Below are positions 37,710 to 47,500 of a stretch of 64,000 bases of DNA, piece after piece. Where the stretch lies: contig NZ_NKFL01000006.1 in NCBI RefSeq assembly GCF_002223055.1, positions 2,480,001 through 2,544,000 on the forward strand. The letters run 5' to 3'. Origin of the DNA: Burkholderia sp. HI2500. GTDB taxonomy: Bacteria > Pseudomonadota > Gammaproteobacteria > Burkholderiales > Burkholderiaceae. Each line of letters begins with the position of its first letter. Position 1 is the stretch's first letter. A program made the translations under genes and the position numbers. The notes beneath the pieces are model-generated. The model made no database searches. It was given only the letters and a program-made list of their open reading frames with translations, and was not told where the DNA came from.

Positions 37710-38908
37710 CGCACCCTACTCACGTCGCGCTGCTGCACGCGTATAGCGCCCGCAATTCCGGTGACGGCCTGCTGGTCGACCTGTCCGTCGGCCTGCTCCG
37801 TGAAGCCTTCGGCGATGCCGTCCGCGTGTCGATCGTCGCGGCCGATCCGGCTTCGTTTCCGGCGTACGACGACGTATGGGCAGCGCCCGTGCTCGCGGAA
37901 CGCGGCAAGCGCCGGCTCGTCGGTGCCGCCGCTGCCGCGCTGCCCATTCGAATGAACCGCAGGTTGAACGCACTGCGCGGCCTGCTCGACGAAGTCGACC
38001 TGATCGTCGGCGTCGGCGGCGGCTATCTGCGCGCACGCACCGCCCTCGAAGCGCTCAAGCTCGAAGCCGGCCACCTGCTGCAAATGCGGGCCGCGCGCGC
38101 GTCCGGCAAGCCCGCCGTCTATCTGCCGCAAAGCATCGGCCCGGTGCTGTCCTCGCGCGCCGTCGGCACGCATCTGCAGTCACTGCTCGGCGCGTTCGAT
38201 ACGGTGTTCGTGCGCGACGACCGTTCGGCCGCCTTCCTCGCCGCGAATCCCAACACGCGGCGCGCGCCCGATCTCGCGGTGCTCGACTTCGGACATCGCG
38301 GCGAGTCCATCCTTCGGCAGGCCGCGCCGACGCGGGACACCGTCCGCCATGTCGCCTTCGTGCTGCGCCGCGCCCCCGCCTGGAGCGCGACACGACGCGC
38401 GCGCTATGACGCATCGATCGCGCAGCTGGTCGAACAGGTGCGCGCGACGTGCCGGGTCAGCTTTGCCGTGCAAAGCACGGGGCGCGGCAACGACGACCCC
38501 GCGTACTACCGCAGCCTCGGCATCGAGGAACCACTGACGCCGCTCAAGACGCTTCTCGAAACCGACCGGCCGGACGTCACGGTGTCGGTTCGCCTGCACG
38601 GCGCGCTGGAATCGATCCTGCATGGCGTCCCCGCGTTCCACGTCAGCTATGAACGCAAGGGCTTCGGCGCGTATGCGGACATGAAACTCGATGACTGGGT
38701 CGTCAACGGCGCGGAGTTCGATCCGGCGCGCGTCTGCCGGACGATCCTCGCGCCCGGCGCGGCTACGGCGTTCTGGCAGGCCGCGCAGGGCGGCTTCGCA
38801 CGCATCCGCGCCGCACGCGCGCGCGTGATCGACACGCTGCGCGCCGCCCATCGGGCCGATTCCGACATCGATACGGCCATCGAAGCCGACGAGGTCACGC
38901 CATGCTGA
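37706..38908 (+). CDS. Polysaccharide pyruvyl transferase family protein
   Basis: A 400-residue protein of the PS_pyruv_trans family, which attach pyruvate ketals to polysaccharide sugars using phosphoenolpyruvate. Typical features are the N-terminal ARNSGDGLLVDLSVGLL, DLIVGVGGGYLRAR near residue 93, YLPQSIGPV near 136, VFVRDDRSAAFL near 167 and the late SVRLHGALESILHGVPAFHV. Such a modification makes the polymer acidic. It is the fifth of the operon's nine genes to overlap its neighbour. Confidence 0.9.
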   Translation: MTHPTHVALLHAYSARNSGDGLLVDLSVGLLREAFGDAVRVSIVAADPASFPAYDDVWAAPVLAERGKRRLVGAAAAALPIRMNRRLNALRGLLDEVDLIVGVGGGYLRARTALEALKLEAGHLLQMRAARASGKPAVYLPQSIGPVLSSRAVGTHLQSLLGAFDTVFVRDDRSAAFLAANPNTRRAPDLAVLDFGHRGESILRQAAPTRDTVRHVAFVLRRAPAWSATRRARYDASIAQLVEQVRATCRVSFAVQSTGRGNDDPAYYRSLGIEEPLTPLKTLLETDRPDVTVSVRLHGALESILHGVPAFHVSYERKGFGAYADMKLDDWVVNGAEFDPARVCRTILAPGAATAFWQAAQGGFARIRAARARVIDTLRAAHRADSDIDTAIEADEVTPC

Positions 38909-40194
38909 CGCGCCTGCTGCTGCGCGGCCTGGCGCTCGGCCTGAAATTCGCGCTCGCGATCGTCGTCGCGCGCACGCTCGGCTTCGACGCGGTCGCCGCG
39001 TACGGGCTTGCGGTCGCCGCGACCGTGATCGCGTCGAAACTGCTCGGCCTCGGCTTCAGCCCCGAACTCAACCGGCGGCTCAGCGAAGCCGATCCGTTGT
39101 CCGCGTTCGGCGCGATGCGCACCCTCTGCCTCGCGTACGGCGGGCTCTACCTGCTGCTCATTGCGACGCTCGCCATTGCGACGAGCAACGGCGACGCCGG
39201 CCTGCTCGTCCGCTTCGGCCTGTCGACGCGGCTCGCGTGGTGCGTGCTGTTCGTCGCGCTGTCCGAGCACGCGGCATTCGAGGCGAACGGCTGGCTGTTC
39301 TCGCTGCATCGACCGCGCGCCGGCTCGCTGCTGCTGTTCGTCCGCACGGGCGCGTGGGCCGGCCTCGCGTGCGCGGGCCTGCTCGTCGGTGCGCTGGATT
39401 CGATCGATGCGGTCCTGGCCCTGTGGTTCGCGGCCAATGCGTGCGTCGTCGCGCTTGCGTGGTGGCGTATCCGCCGGGCGGCACGCGAGGCGCGCGGCAG
39501 CCCGCGGACGGCTCACGCACCGGCCGCGCGCGAACGCGGCGTGGTGTCGGTCTGGTGGCATGGGTTGCCGTTCTACGTGGCCGGCATCGTCCTCGCGTCG
39601 CTGCAATACGCGGAGCGGTTCATCGGCGGCGGCCACCTGAGCGCCGATGCACTCGGCCGGTACGTGTTCGCGTGGTCGATCGCCAACGCGATCCAGGCAC
39701 TCGCGTTCTCGAGCGTCGTCGTGACGGCCGGCCCGCGCTTCGTGCGCGTGCTGGCCGACGCGCCGCATGCCTTCTCCCGGCTGGCCGCTCGAGCGACGAT
39801 GGCCAGCGTGGCCGTCACCTCGATCGCGGCGGCCGCGGTCCTTGCACTGCATCGCGACCTGCTCGCGCTCGCGCACGAACCGGCCGCCACCGGCCAGTTC
39901 GCGCTGCTCGCGACCCTGCTCGTGTCGTTCGTGCTGCGCGGCGCGGCGGACGTGCTGTGGACGGCCGCGATCGCGCTGCGTACCGGTGTCGCCGTGATGC
40001 TGTCGATGATCGCGCTCACGCTGTCGTACCTGCCGCTTGCGTGGACCCTGATCGCTCACGCCGGCGCGATGGGCGCGGCCATCGCGCATCTGGCAGCCAG
40101 CGCCGGCATCGTCGCCACGCTGGCGCTGATCGTCGCGCGCACCGGCCGGTCCCGCGCGGCCACGCGCAAGGAGGCGGCCCTGCATGCTGCGTAA
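38902..40194 (+). CDS. Oligosaccharide flippase (Wzx-like)
   Basis: A 430-residue membrane protein with about twelve hydrophobic helices that would flip the lipid-linked repeat unit across the inner membrane. It has the MATE/MOP-like shape of Wzx: an N-terminal LGFDAVAAYGLAVAATVIAS segment and a mid-protein YAERFIGGGHLSADALGRYVF stretch (split here from a longer run). It overlaps the pyruvyltransferase by seven bases and the next gene by 11 bases. Confidence 0.85.
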   Translation: MLTRLLLRGLALGLKFALAIVVARTLGFDAVAAYGLAVAATVIASKLLGLGFSPELNRRLSEADPLSAFGAMRTLCLAYGGLYLLLIATLAIATSNGDAGLLVRFGLSTRLAWCVLFVALSEHAAFEANGWLFSLHRPRAGSLLLFVRTGAWAGLACAGLLVGALDSIDAVLALWFAANACVVALAWWRIRRAAREARGSPRTAHAPAARERGVVSVWWHGLPFYVAGIVLASLQYAERFIGGGHLSADALGRYVFAWSIANAIQALAFSSVVVTAGPRFVRVLADAPHAFSRLAARATMASVAVTSIAAAAVLALHRDLLALAHEPAATGQFALLATLLVSFVLRGAADVLWTAAIALRTGVAVMLSMIALTLSYLPLAWTLIAHAGAMGAAIAHLAASAGIVATLALIVARTGRSRAATRKEAALHAA

Positions 40195-41311
40195 CCTGAT
40201 TGCCGGTGGCCCGGCACTGAGCCGCGGCGTGACGCGCGCGGTCGGCGCGATGATCGTGTTCGTCTACTGGATCGTCTACGCGAAGGCCGACACGTTCCTG
40301 CCCGAGTTCGTGTTCCGCGATGCGGAGAAGATCCAGAGCCAGATCGGCGGCGGCAGCACCTACGAGGGCACCTCGTTCGATGCGGTCGCGAAGTTCTATG
40401 CACTGCTCGGCCCGGCCGGCACGTCGCTGTTCGTTGCCGCGATCGGCACGGTGTTCATCTGGCGGATCGTCGGCGAAGGCCGGCGCCTCGGGTCGCTGGC
40501 CGCGACCGTCGTGCTGCTGGCGCCGTGCGTGTTCTTCAACCTGTTCGTCGCGAGCAAGGACACGCTCGTCGTGCTGATCGCGCTCGTGCTGGCCGGCATC
40601 GCGCAGCGGCGCTCGACCGCGTGGACCTTCGTGGCCGTCGTTGCGCTCTATGCCGGCTACGCGGCCGTCGTGCGCAGCTACTTCGCGCTGATTCTCGCGA
40701 TCGCGCTGGCCGCGTTCCTGTTCCGGCACGTGTCATGGCGCGGCAAGACGCTGCTGATCGGCGCGGGTGCGATCACGCTGTTCCTGCTGCCGTCGGACGT
40801 GTACTACCTGCTCCAGCATCCTCGCGACATGGCGGCCGACTATCTCGCCTATGGTTCGCCGTTCGGCGCGCGCACGAGTTTCTACAACCCGGTCGTGCCC
40901 GATTCGTTCGTTGCCTTCTGCGCGAACTATGCGTATGGGGTGCTGCGGTTGAATCTGCCGCTGCTGTTCGACGTGGGACCCAAGGAACTCGCGATGCAGC
41001 TGTTCGTGTGGATCGTGCTGGCCGCCGTGTGGCGTCGTGCACGGCATGGCTCGCATCCGGCGCGCGACCTGCTCGCCTGTGTCGTCATCGGGCACGTCGC
41101 CGTATCGATGCTGTTCGAACCCGATCTCGGCAGCTACACACGCCACCTGTCGAGCGTCGCGTTGCTGTGCGCGCTTCAGTTCGCGGGATTCGATTCGCGG
41201 GCCGGTCGGTGCCGGTCGAAGCGCGATGCAGCGATGAACGGGACGCGGCAACCGAACGCGCCAACCAAGCCGAAGGTCGATCACCGGCCGCACACGGACA
41301 CCACCCGCTGA
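40184..41311 (+). CDS. Membrane protein, candidate polysaccharide polymerase (Wzy-like)
   Basis: A 375-residue protein with about eight to ten hydrophobic helices and a large extracytoplasmic-type loop near residues 200-245 (LLQHPRDMAADYLAYGSPFG). It has no clear family motif, but its position after the flippase, and the absence of any other polymerase candidate in the operon, makes Wzy the best guess. The 45-residue C-terminus is hydrophilic and basic. The start ATG 40184 follows aaggagg. Confidence 0.7.
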   Translation: MLRNLIAGGPALSRGVTRAVGAMIVFVYWIVYAKADTFLPEFVFRDAEKIQSQIGGGSTYEGTSFDAVAKFYALLGPAGTSLFVAAIGTVFIWRIVGEGRRLGSLAATVVLLAPCVFFNLFVASKDTLVVLIALVLAGIAQRRSTAWTFVAVVALYAGYAAVVRSYFALILAIALAAFLFRHVSWRGKTLLIGAGAITLFLLPSDVYYLLQHPRDMAADYLAYGSPFGARTSFYNPVVPDSFVAFCANYAYGVLRLNLPLLFDVGPKELAMQLFVWIVLAAVWRRARHGSHPARDLLACVVIGHVAVSMLFEPDLGSYTRHLSSVALLCALQFAGFDSRAGRCRSKRDAAMNGTRQPNAPTKPKVDHRPHTDTTR

Positions 41312-41318
41312 ACTCGAC

Positions 41319-42350
41319 ATGCAGACCTTCCCCTTCCATTCCGGCCTCTTCCGTAACCTCCAGTGCGCACGTGCGTTCGCGGCGCTCGCCGTCGTCGGTT
41401 ATCACATGGGCGTGCTTCCGTTCGGACAGGCCGGTGTCGATGTCTTCTTCGTCATCAGCGGCTTCATCATGTCCGTCGTCACGCCGCGCGAGGGACGCGA
41501 CTTCCTGCGCAAGCGCCTGATCCGGATCGTGCCGCTCTACTGGCTGACCACGCTCGGCGTGTTCGCGATCGCGGTCGTGAAGCCTCACTGGCTGAATTCG
41601 ACGACGGCCGGCATCGACTATCTCGTCAAGTCGCTGCTGTTCGTGCCCTACGTGAAGGAGAACGGCCATTGGGGGCCGCTGAACCTCAACGGCTGGACGC
41701 TCGAATACGAGATGCTGTTCTACCTCGTCATCGCCGGATCGATGGGGTTCGTTCGCGCCCGTCATGCAACGACGTTCTCGGCGCTCGCGCTTGCGCTGCT
41801 CTGCGCATACGTGGCCGCCGGCGGCCCGGCTAGCGAAGTCGTCGCCCATCTTGGCCAGCCGTTCGTGCTCGAATTCGGGCTCGGCGTGCTCGCCTGTCGC
41901 CTTCTGGAAACCGGCATCGCGGGAAGTCTTCCGCGCGTCGCGTGGCTCGCGGTGGCCGCAACGGCGCTCGCGGCGATACCGCTCGCCGCCACCCTGTTCG
42001 GCACGCCGGCCGGCTTTGAACGTGTCTTCTGGTGGGGCGTGCCGGCCTGCGTATTGATCGTCGCCGCGGTCGCGCTCGACCGGTGGGGCTGGACCATTCG
42101 AAACGCGACGCTCGCCCGGCTCGGCGATGCGAGCTATTCGATCTATTTGCTGCATCCGTATGTGATCGGCGCGACGAACAAGATCGTCGGCGTGCGTCTC
42201 GATGCCGGCACGGGGTCGGGCATGGCGGCCGTGGTCGCGACGCTGGCCGCTGTTTGCGCGTGCGGCTACGCCTGTCATGCATGGATCGAGCGACCGATGC
42301 TTGCTGCATTGAAGCGGCTGTCGTGGAGACGCCACGCATCGGCATCCTGA
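41319..42350 (+). CDS. Membrane acyltransferase family 3, polysaccharide O-acylation
   Basis: A 343-residue O-acyltransferase of the OafA/ExoZ type with about ten helices. Family marks are ARAFAALAVVGYHMGVL (near residue 14), VDVFFVISGFIMSVVT (near 39), LNGWTLEYEMLFYLV (near 124) and SYSIYLLHPYVIG (near 271). As the last gene of the exopolysaccharide operon it probably acetylates or otherwise acylates the polymer. It starts eight bases after the polymerase candidate. Confidence 0.92.
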   Translation: MQTFPFHSGLFRNLQCARAFAALAVVGYHMGVLPFGQAGVDVFFVISGFIMSVVTPREGRDFLRKRLIRIVPLYWLTTLGVFAIAVVKPHWLNSTTAGIDYLVKSLLFVPYVKENGHWGPLNLNGWTLEYEMLFYLVIAGSMGFVRARHATTFSALALALLCAYVAAGGPASEVVAHLGQPFVLEFGLGVLACRLLETGIAGSLPRVAWLAVAATALAAIPLAATLFGTPAGFERVFWWGVPACVLIVAAVALDRWGWTIRNATLARLGDASYSIYLLHPYVIGATNKIVGVRLDAGTGSGMAAVVATLAAVCACGYACHAWIERPMLAALKRLSWRRHASAS

Positions 42351-42566
42351 GCTCGGATGCAAGTGAATCGAATAATCTGACAAGAATGAATGATGGGGAC
42401 AAGTCACTCGTACTTGTTCCATATTCATCCAAGGAAGCATTTCGTAACATCCTCGGCATTCCAAACGGCCGAGGCGAAAGACCATGCATCGGCCCAAAGG
42501 CGCAACCGATCGAGGTCGAAAATCCGCATCATCTATTCTCTTGACGCCGTGCCCGGGACGCCCGCG
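42351..42566. other. Gap between exopolysaccharide operon and TPS locus
   Basis: A 216-base gap that is relatively A/T-rich near 42365-42440. It holds small inverted repeats, acaagt-cactcgt-acttgt near 42399-42417 and cctcgg...ccgagg near 42451-42475, either of which could end the exopolysaccharide transcript; no T-run follows. The promoter for the two-partner locus probably lies here. Confidence 0.4.
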
Positions 42567-44339
42567 ATGCCGGCGCAATTACCTGCCCCTCCTCCCGCCA
42601 CGGTTGCGGTTGCGGTTGCGGTTGCGGTCGCGCTCCGTGCCTGCCCGCCAGGCCACGCCAAACCAGTCACCGAAAGGCGATCAGGCCGGTTCCGCATCGC
42701 GTGCCTGACCAGCCTCGCGCTATCGCTTCACGCTGTCGCGCATGCACAGGTCCAGGTGCCCAATGCGGGCCAGTCGCTACGCGACGTCGAGACACTCCGC
42801 CCGGCACTGCCCGCTCCTGCCGCACCGGATCTCGCGATGCCCGCACCAGGCGAAGAGCCCTCGCCTGCCGCGGCTGACGGCCTGCGCATCCCGGTCAGCG
42901 CATTCGCGATCGAAGGCAACGCAGCGATTCCTGCCACGCGACTCGACGCGCTACTCGTCGATCTCGTCGGCCGCGAGCTGAGCTTCGGCGACCTGCAACA
43001 GGCCGCGGGTCGAATCACAACCTACTATCGCGAACACGGCTACGTCCTCGCCCGCGCGTATCTGCCGCGCCAGGACATCGAACACGGCGTCGTGCGCATC
43101 GCCGTCGTCGAAGGCCGCTACGGGCAGATCGAACTGCACAACCGCACGCGCGTGCTCGATCGCGCGCTGCGTCAGCCGCTTGCTTCACTACAGCCCGGCG
43201 AAATCGCTCACGGCAACCGTCTCGAGCGCAGCCTCATGCTGTTGAACGAGATGCCAGGCGTCGATGCGAAGGGCACGCTGCGCCCCGGCGGCGAACCCGG
43301 CACGACCGACCTCGTGATCGATGCCGAACCGGCCCGCTTCGCCACCGGCTCGATCGAGCTCGACAACTTCGGCGATCCGCTGACCGGCCGCTATCGCGCG
43401 ACCGGCAGCGTCGACGTCAACGCGCCGCTGCGCCTGGGCGATCGCTTCTCGCTGCGCGGCCTGACGAGCAACACGAACCAGCGCTACTACCGCGCGGCGT
43501 ATCAGGTGCCGGTCGGCCCCGCATCCACTCGCGTCGGCGTCGCCTATTCCGACATGAACTACCGGATCGGCGGCAGCCTGAAGGAACTTCGCTACCACGG
43601 CGGCGCCGACGTCCGCTCCGCGTTCGTCACGCAGCCGCTGCTGCGCAGCCGGCGCACGAGCGTCGACGCGCAGGTCGTCTACGAAAACAAGCACCTGCGC
43701 GACGTGTACGGCGCGTTCGACGTGGTCAACGACAAGACCGTCGATCTGTGGTCGTTCGGCGTGAGCGGCAACCGCCAGGACAGCCTCGGCGGCGGCGGCC
43801 GCACCGGCTTCTCCGCGACCGTCGGCATCGGCCACCTGAGCGGCAACGATCCGCTCGACATGGACTACTACGTCCACACCATGGGCCAGTTCGCAAAACT
43901 GAATGTCAGCGCACTGCGACTGCAATCGCTCGGTTCGCGATTCCAGCTCTATACGCAATTCAGCGCACAACTGTCGTCCCGCAATCTCGACTCGTCAGAG
44001 AAATTCAGCCTCGGCGGCCCGTACGGCGTGCGTGCGTTCGCGCTCGGCGCCGGCAGCGGCGACCAGGGCTGGCAGGCCACGGCCGAACTGCGCTATCTCG
44101 CCTCGCCCGGCTTGCAGCTGAGCGCATTCGCCGATACGGGCCGCATCCAGCTCAGCAAGCAGCGCTGGTCGCGCGAGCGCAATACCGTGCAATTGTCGTC
44201 GCTCGGTATCGGCGCGAGCTGGTTCGGCACGCGCCATCAAATCAGCGTCACCGCCGCGCTGCCGATCGGCTACGCCGATCCGGTCGCATCGGCCACGCGC
44301 TCGCCGAGCGTCTGGTTGCAGGCCGCCCAGTATTTCTGA
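42567..44339 (+). CDS. Two-partner secretion transporter TpsB (ShlB/FhaC family)
   Basis: A 590-residue outer-membrane transporter that exports the adjacent TpsA adhesins. After a signal region (ACLTSLALSLHAVAHA, near residue 50), POTRA domains span about 105-260 (IPVSAFAIEGNAAIP; TTYYREHGYVLARAYLP) and the 16-strand barrel follows, ending in QAAQYF with the usual terminal Phe. The FhaC-type VRAFALG loop is present (YGVRAFALGAG). The start is unsure: ATG 42567 gives an unusually long, Ala/Val-repeat N-terminus coded by a gttgcg repeat; GTG 42549 is also possible. Confidence 0.9.
   Translation: MPAQLPAPPPATVAVAVAVAVALRACPPGHAKPVTERRSGRFRIACLTSLALSLHAVAHAQVQVPNAGQSLRDVETLRPALPAPAAPDLAMPAPGEEPSPAAADGLRIPVSAFAIEGNAAIPATRLDALLVDLVGRELSFGDLQQAAGRITTYYREHGYVLARAYLPRQDIEHGVVRIAVVEGRYGQIELHNRTRVLDRALRQPLASLQPGEIAHGNRLERSLMLLNEMPGVDAKGTLRPGGEPGTTDLVIDAEPARFATGSIELDNFGDPLTGRYRATGSVDVNAPLRLGDRFSLRGLTSNTNQRYYRAAYQVPVGPASTRVGVAYSDMNYRIGGSLKELRYHGGADVRSAFVTQPLLRSRRTSVDAQVVYENKHLRDVYGAFDVVNDKTVDLWSFGVSGNRQDSLGGGGRTGFSATVGIGHLSGNDPLDMDYYVHTMGQFAKLNVSALRLQSLGSRFQLYTQFSAQLSSRNLDSSEKFSLGGPYGVRAFALGAGSGDQGWQATAELRYLASPGLQLSAFADTGRIQLSKQRWSRERNTVQLSSLGIGASWFGTRHQISVTAALPIGYADPVASATRSPSVWLQAAQYF
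42602..42631. repeat. gttgcg hexamer repeat in TpsB N-terminus
   Basis: Four gttgcg units plus a fifth variant (gttgcggtc) encode the VAVAVAVAV run before the TpsB signal region. Copy changes would keep the frame and only lengthen or shorten this Ala/Val stretch. Confidence 0.6.
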
Positions 44340-44513
44340 GCGGCATTCGACGAGCGGCTCGTCGGGCAGGGATGGGCCGCAAGTAGCACGGGCGGCGCAA
44401 CCGCCTGCACCATCGGAAACGTGCATGCCACGTCTTTCCGCCTTCACCGCTTCGTTAGGTATACAAACCAAGTCGAAGCGATCTCCCAGTCCTTTTTCAA
44501 AGGGAAAAAACTC
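44340..44513. other. TpsB-TpsA intergenic region with hairpin
   Basis: A 174-base gap with a perfect 7-bp-arm hairpin cgacgag-cgg-ctcgtcg at 44348-44364, lacking a T-run. The sequence before the TpsA start has an aaaggg element (44500-44505) suitable as ribosome binding site. Confidence 0.5.
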
Positions 44514-47500
44514 ATGAACAAGACCTACGCACTGGTCTGGAACCAAGCCCAAGGATGCTGGAGCGCCGTCGGGGAAACCGCGCGCCGGCGCGCCAAACCC
44601 GGCAGCGCCAAGCGCGTCGCCGCCGCCCTCTCCCTGCTCGGCCTGACCTCGCTGCCCGCCTTCGCGCTGCCCACCGGCGAAAACATCACCGCCGGCAAGG
44701 CCGACATTCTGCGCGACGCAGACGGCAAGTCGATGTCCATCAACCAGCACACCGACAAGCTCATCACCAACTGGAACGACTTCAGCATCGCCGGCAACGA
44801 GCGCGTGTCGTTCCATCAGCCCGGCAAGCAGTCGATCGCACTGAACCGCGTGGTCGGCAACAACGGCAGTCAGATTCAAGGCCAGCTCGACGCCAACGGC
44901 AAGGTCTTCCTCGTCAACCCCAACGGCGTGCTGTTCGGCTCCGGCGCGCAGATCAACGTCGGCGGCCTCGTCGCCTCCACCCAGAACATCGCCGACGCCG
45001 ACTTCCTCGCCGGCAACTATCGCTTCTCGGGTAACTCCACCGCATCGATCGTCAACGACGGCCGCATCGCCGCCGCCGACGGCGGCAGCGTCGCGCTGCT
45101 CGGCGCGCGCGTGTCCAACAACGGCGTGATCCAGGCGAAGATGGGCCGCGTCGCGCTCGGCGCCGGCAATGCGTTCAAGGTCAACTTCGACGGCAACGAC
45201 CTGCTCAGCCTGCAGGTCGAAGGCGGCGCCGTCGACGCGCAGGCCAGCAACGGCGGCCTGCTCAAGGCCGACGGCGGCGAAGTGCTGATGACCGCGCGCG
45301 CCGCGGGCAACCTGCTGAACGCCGTCGTCAACAACACCGGCACGATCGAAGCGAAGGGGCTCGTCACCGACCTCAACGGCAAGATCGCGCTCGACGGCGG
45401 CAAGATCACGCTCGACGGCGACACGGTCACGGTCGCCGGCAAGCTCGACGCGAGCGCCGCCGAAGCCGAGGCACCGGCAGGCTCCGTCGTCACGCGCGGC
45501 CAGCAGGTTCGCGTTGCACGCGACGCCACGGTCGACACGCGTGCGGGCAACACCGCCGGCACCTGGACCATCGAAGCGGCCAATGCAGGCGTCGCAAACA
45601 ACAAGATCGACAGTCTCTATCCGGCCAACGCCTCGATCGATGCCGATACGCTGTCGAACAACCTCGGCACCACCAACGTCGCGCTCACCAACACGCAGGG
45701 CGACCTGACGGTCGGCGGCCCGGTCGCGTGGAACAGCGACCGCGCACTCACGCTCACGTCGCAGAAGGGCAACGTCGATCTGCAGCAAACGGTGTCCGCC
45801 ACCGGCGCGAACGCGAGCCTGAACGTCAACGCCGCCGACAAGATCCGTATCGACGAGGCGGTCAAGCTCACCGGCCGCCATGCACACCTCGAACTCAATT
45901 CGAAGAACGGCCATACGCTGAACAACGGCGCTGCCGTGACGCTGTCCGGCGACAACGCGTCGTTCCGTTCGAACGGCGAGGACTACAAGGTGCTCCATAC
46001 CGTCGCCGACCTGCGTAACGTCGATTCGAACCGCGGCGGCCGCTACGTGATCGGCAACACGATCGACGGTGCCAATACGAGCCTCCGCAGCATCGGCGGC
46101 AACCAATCGTTCTACGGCGTATTCGACGGCCTCGGCAACACGGTCGAGCGCCTGCGCATTTCCAACCCGGGCCAGACGACCGTCGGCCTGTTCTCGCACA
46201 ACGCCGGCCGCATCGCCAACCTCAACCTGCGCGACATCGCGACGACCGCATCGGGTCTGCCGTACGGCTATCCGATTTCCGTCGGCACGCTCGCCGGCAG
46301 CAACTCGGGCACGATCTCGAACGTGACGGCCGACAACGTCGCAGTCTCGGCGACGGGGACGGCGATCATCGGCGGTCTCGTCGGCTCGAACTACGGCGGC
46401 ACGATCGAGCACGCCAAGGTGTCCGGCCGCATCGACGGCGATCGCTACGCGCAGTCGATCGGCGGCCTCGTGGGCGAGAACCTGACGCTGCTGAACAAGC
46501 CTCCGGTATCGGCGATGATCCGCGACAGCCAGGCCAACGTACAGATCAACGCCGCGCACGACAGCGCCACGGGCGGCCTGGTCGGGCGCAACACGGGCAT
46601 GATCGAGCGCTCGTCGAGCACCGGCAGCGTGAACGCGACGGGCAGCCAGTCGATGGTCGGCGGGCTCGTCGGCATGAACGACGGCAGCGGCATCGTCAAG
46701 CAGTCGTCGTCGTCCGCGAGCGTGACCGCGCGCAACAATGCCGTGGCGGGCGGGCTCGTCGGTCTCAACCTGGCCACCATCGCGGATTCGCGCGCCAGCG
46801 GCAAGGTAAGCGTCGGCGAGCGTAGCGTCGCAGGCGGTCTCGCAGGCGTGAACCTGGGCAACATCGACGCGTCCACGGCCGACAGCGACGTGTTCGCGGC
46901 CGCATCGAGCACCGTCGGCGGTCTCGTCGGCACGAACAGCGGCCGGATCATGAAGTCGCAGGCCAACGGCAACGTGACGGCGGGCAGCAAGGCGGCGGCC
47001 GGCGGCTTCGCCGGCTACAACGACGGCGACATCGACGAATCGACCGCGACGGGCAACGTCGTCGCCGGCGCCGACAGCCTCGCCGGCGGCTTCGCCGGGC
47101 GCAACGGCAAGTCGGGCCGCATCCATGCGTCCGACGCGCAAGGTCAGGTCCGGGCCACGGGCAAATCGACGCTCGGCGGCTTCGCGGGCGCGAACGACGG
47201 CTTCATCGAGACGTCCCTCGCCAGCGGCAACGTGACCGGCGACCAGAACAGCACGGTCGGCGGCTTTGTCGGCACGAATGCCGGCATCATCGAGGCGTCC
47301 GACGCATCCGGCAACGTGGCCGCGGGCGACAACGGCACAGCAGGCGGCTTTGCCGGGGTCAACACCGGCACGCTGGATTCCGCCAACGCATCGGGTACCG
47401 TCACCGTTCGGAACGCCGGCACGGCGGGGGGTCTCGTGGGGCTCAACCAGGGCCTCGTCCGCACGTCGAGCGCAAACGGCAAGGTCCTGGCCGGGCAATC

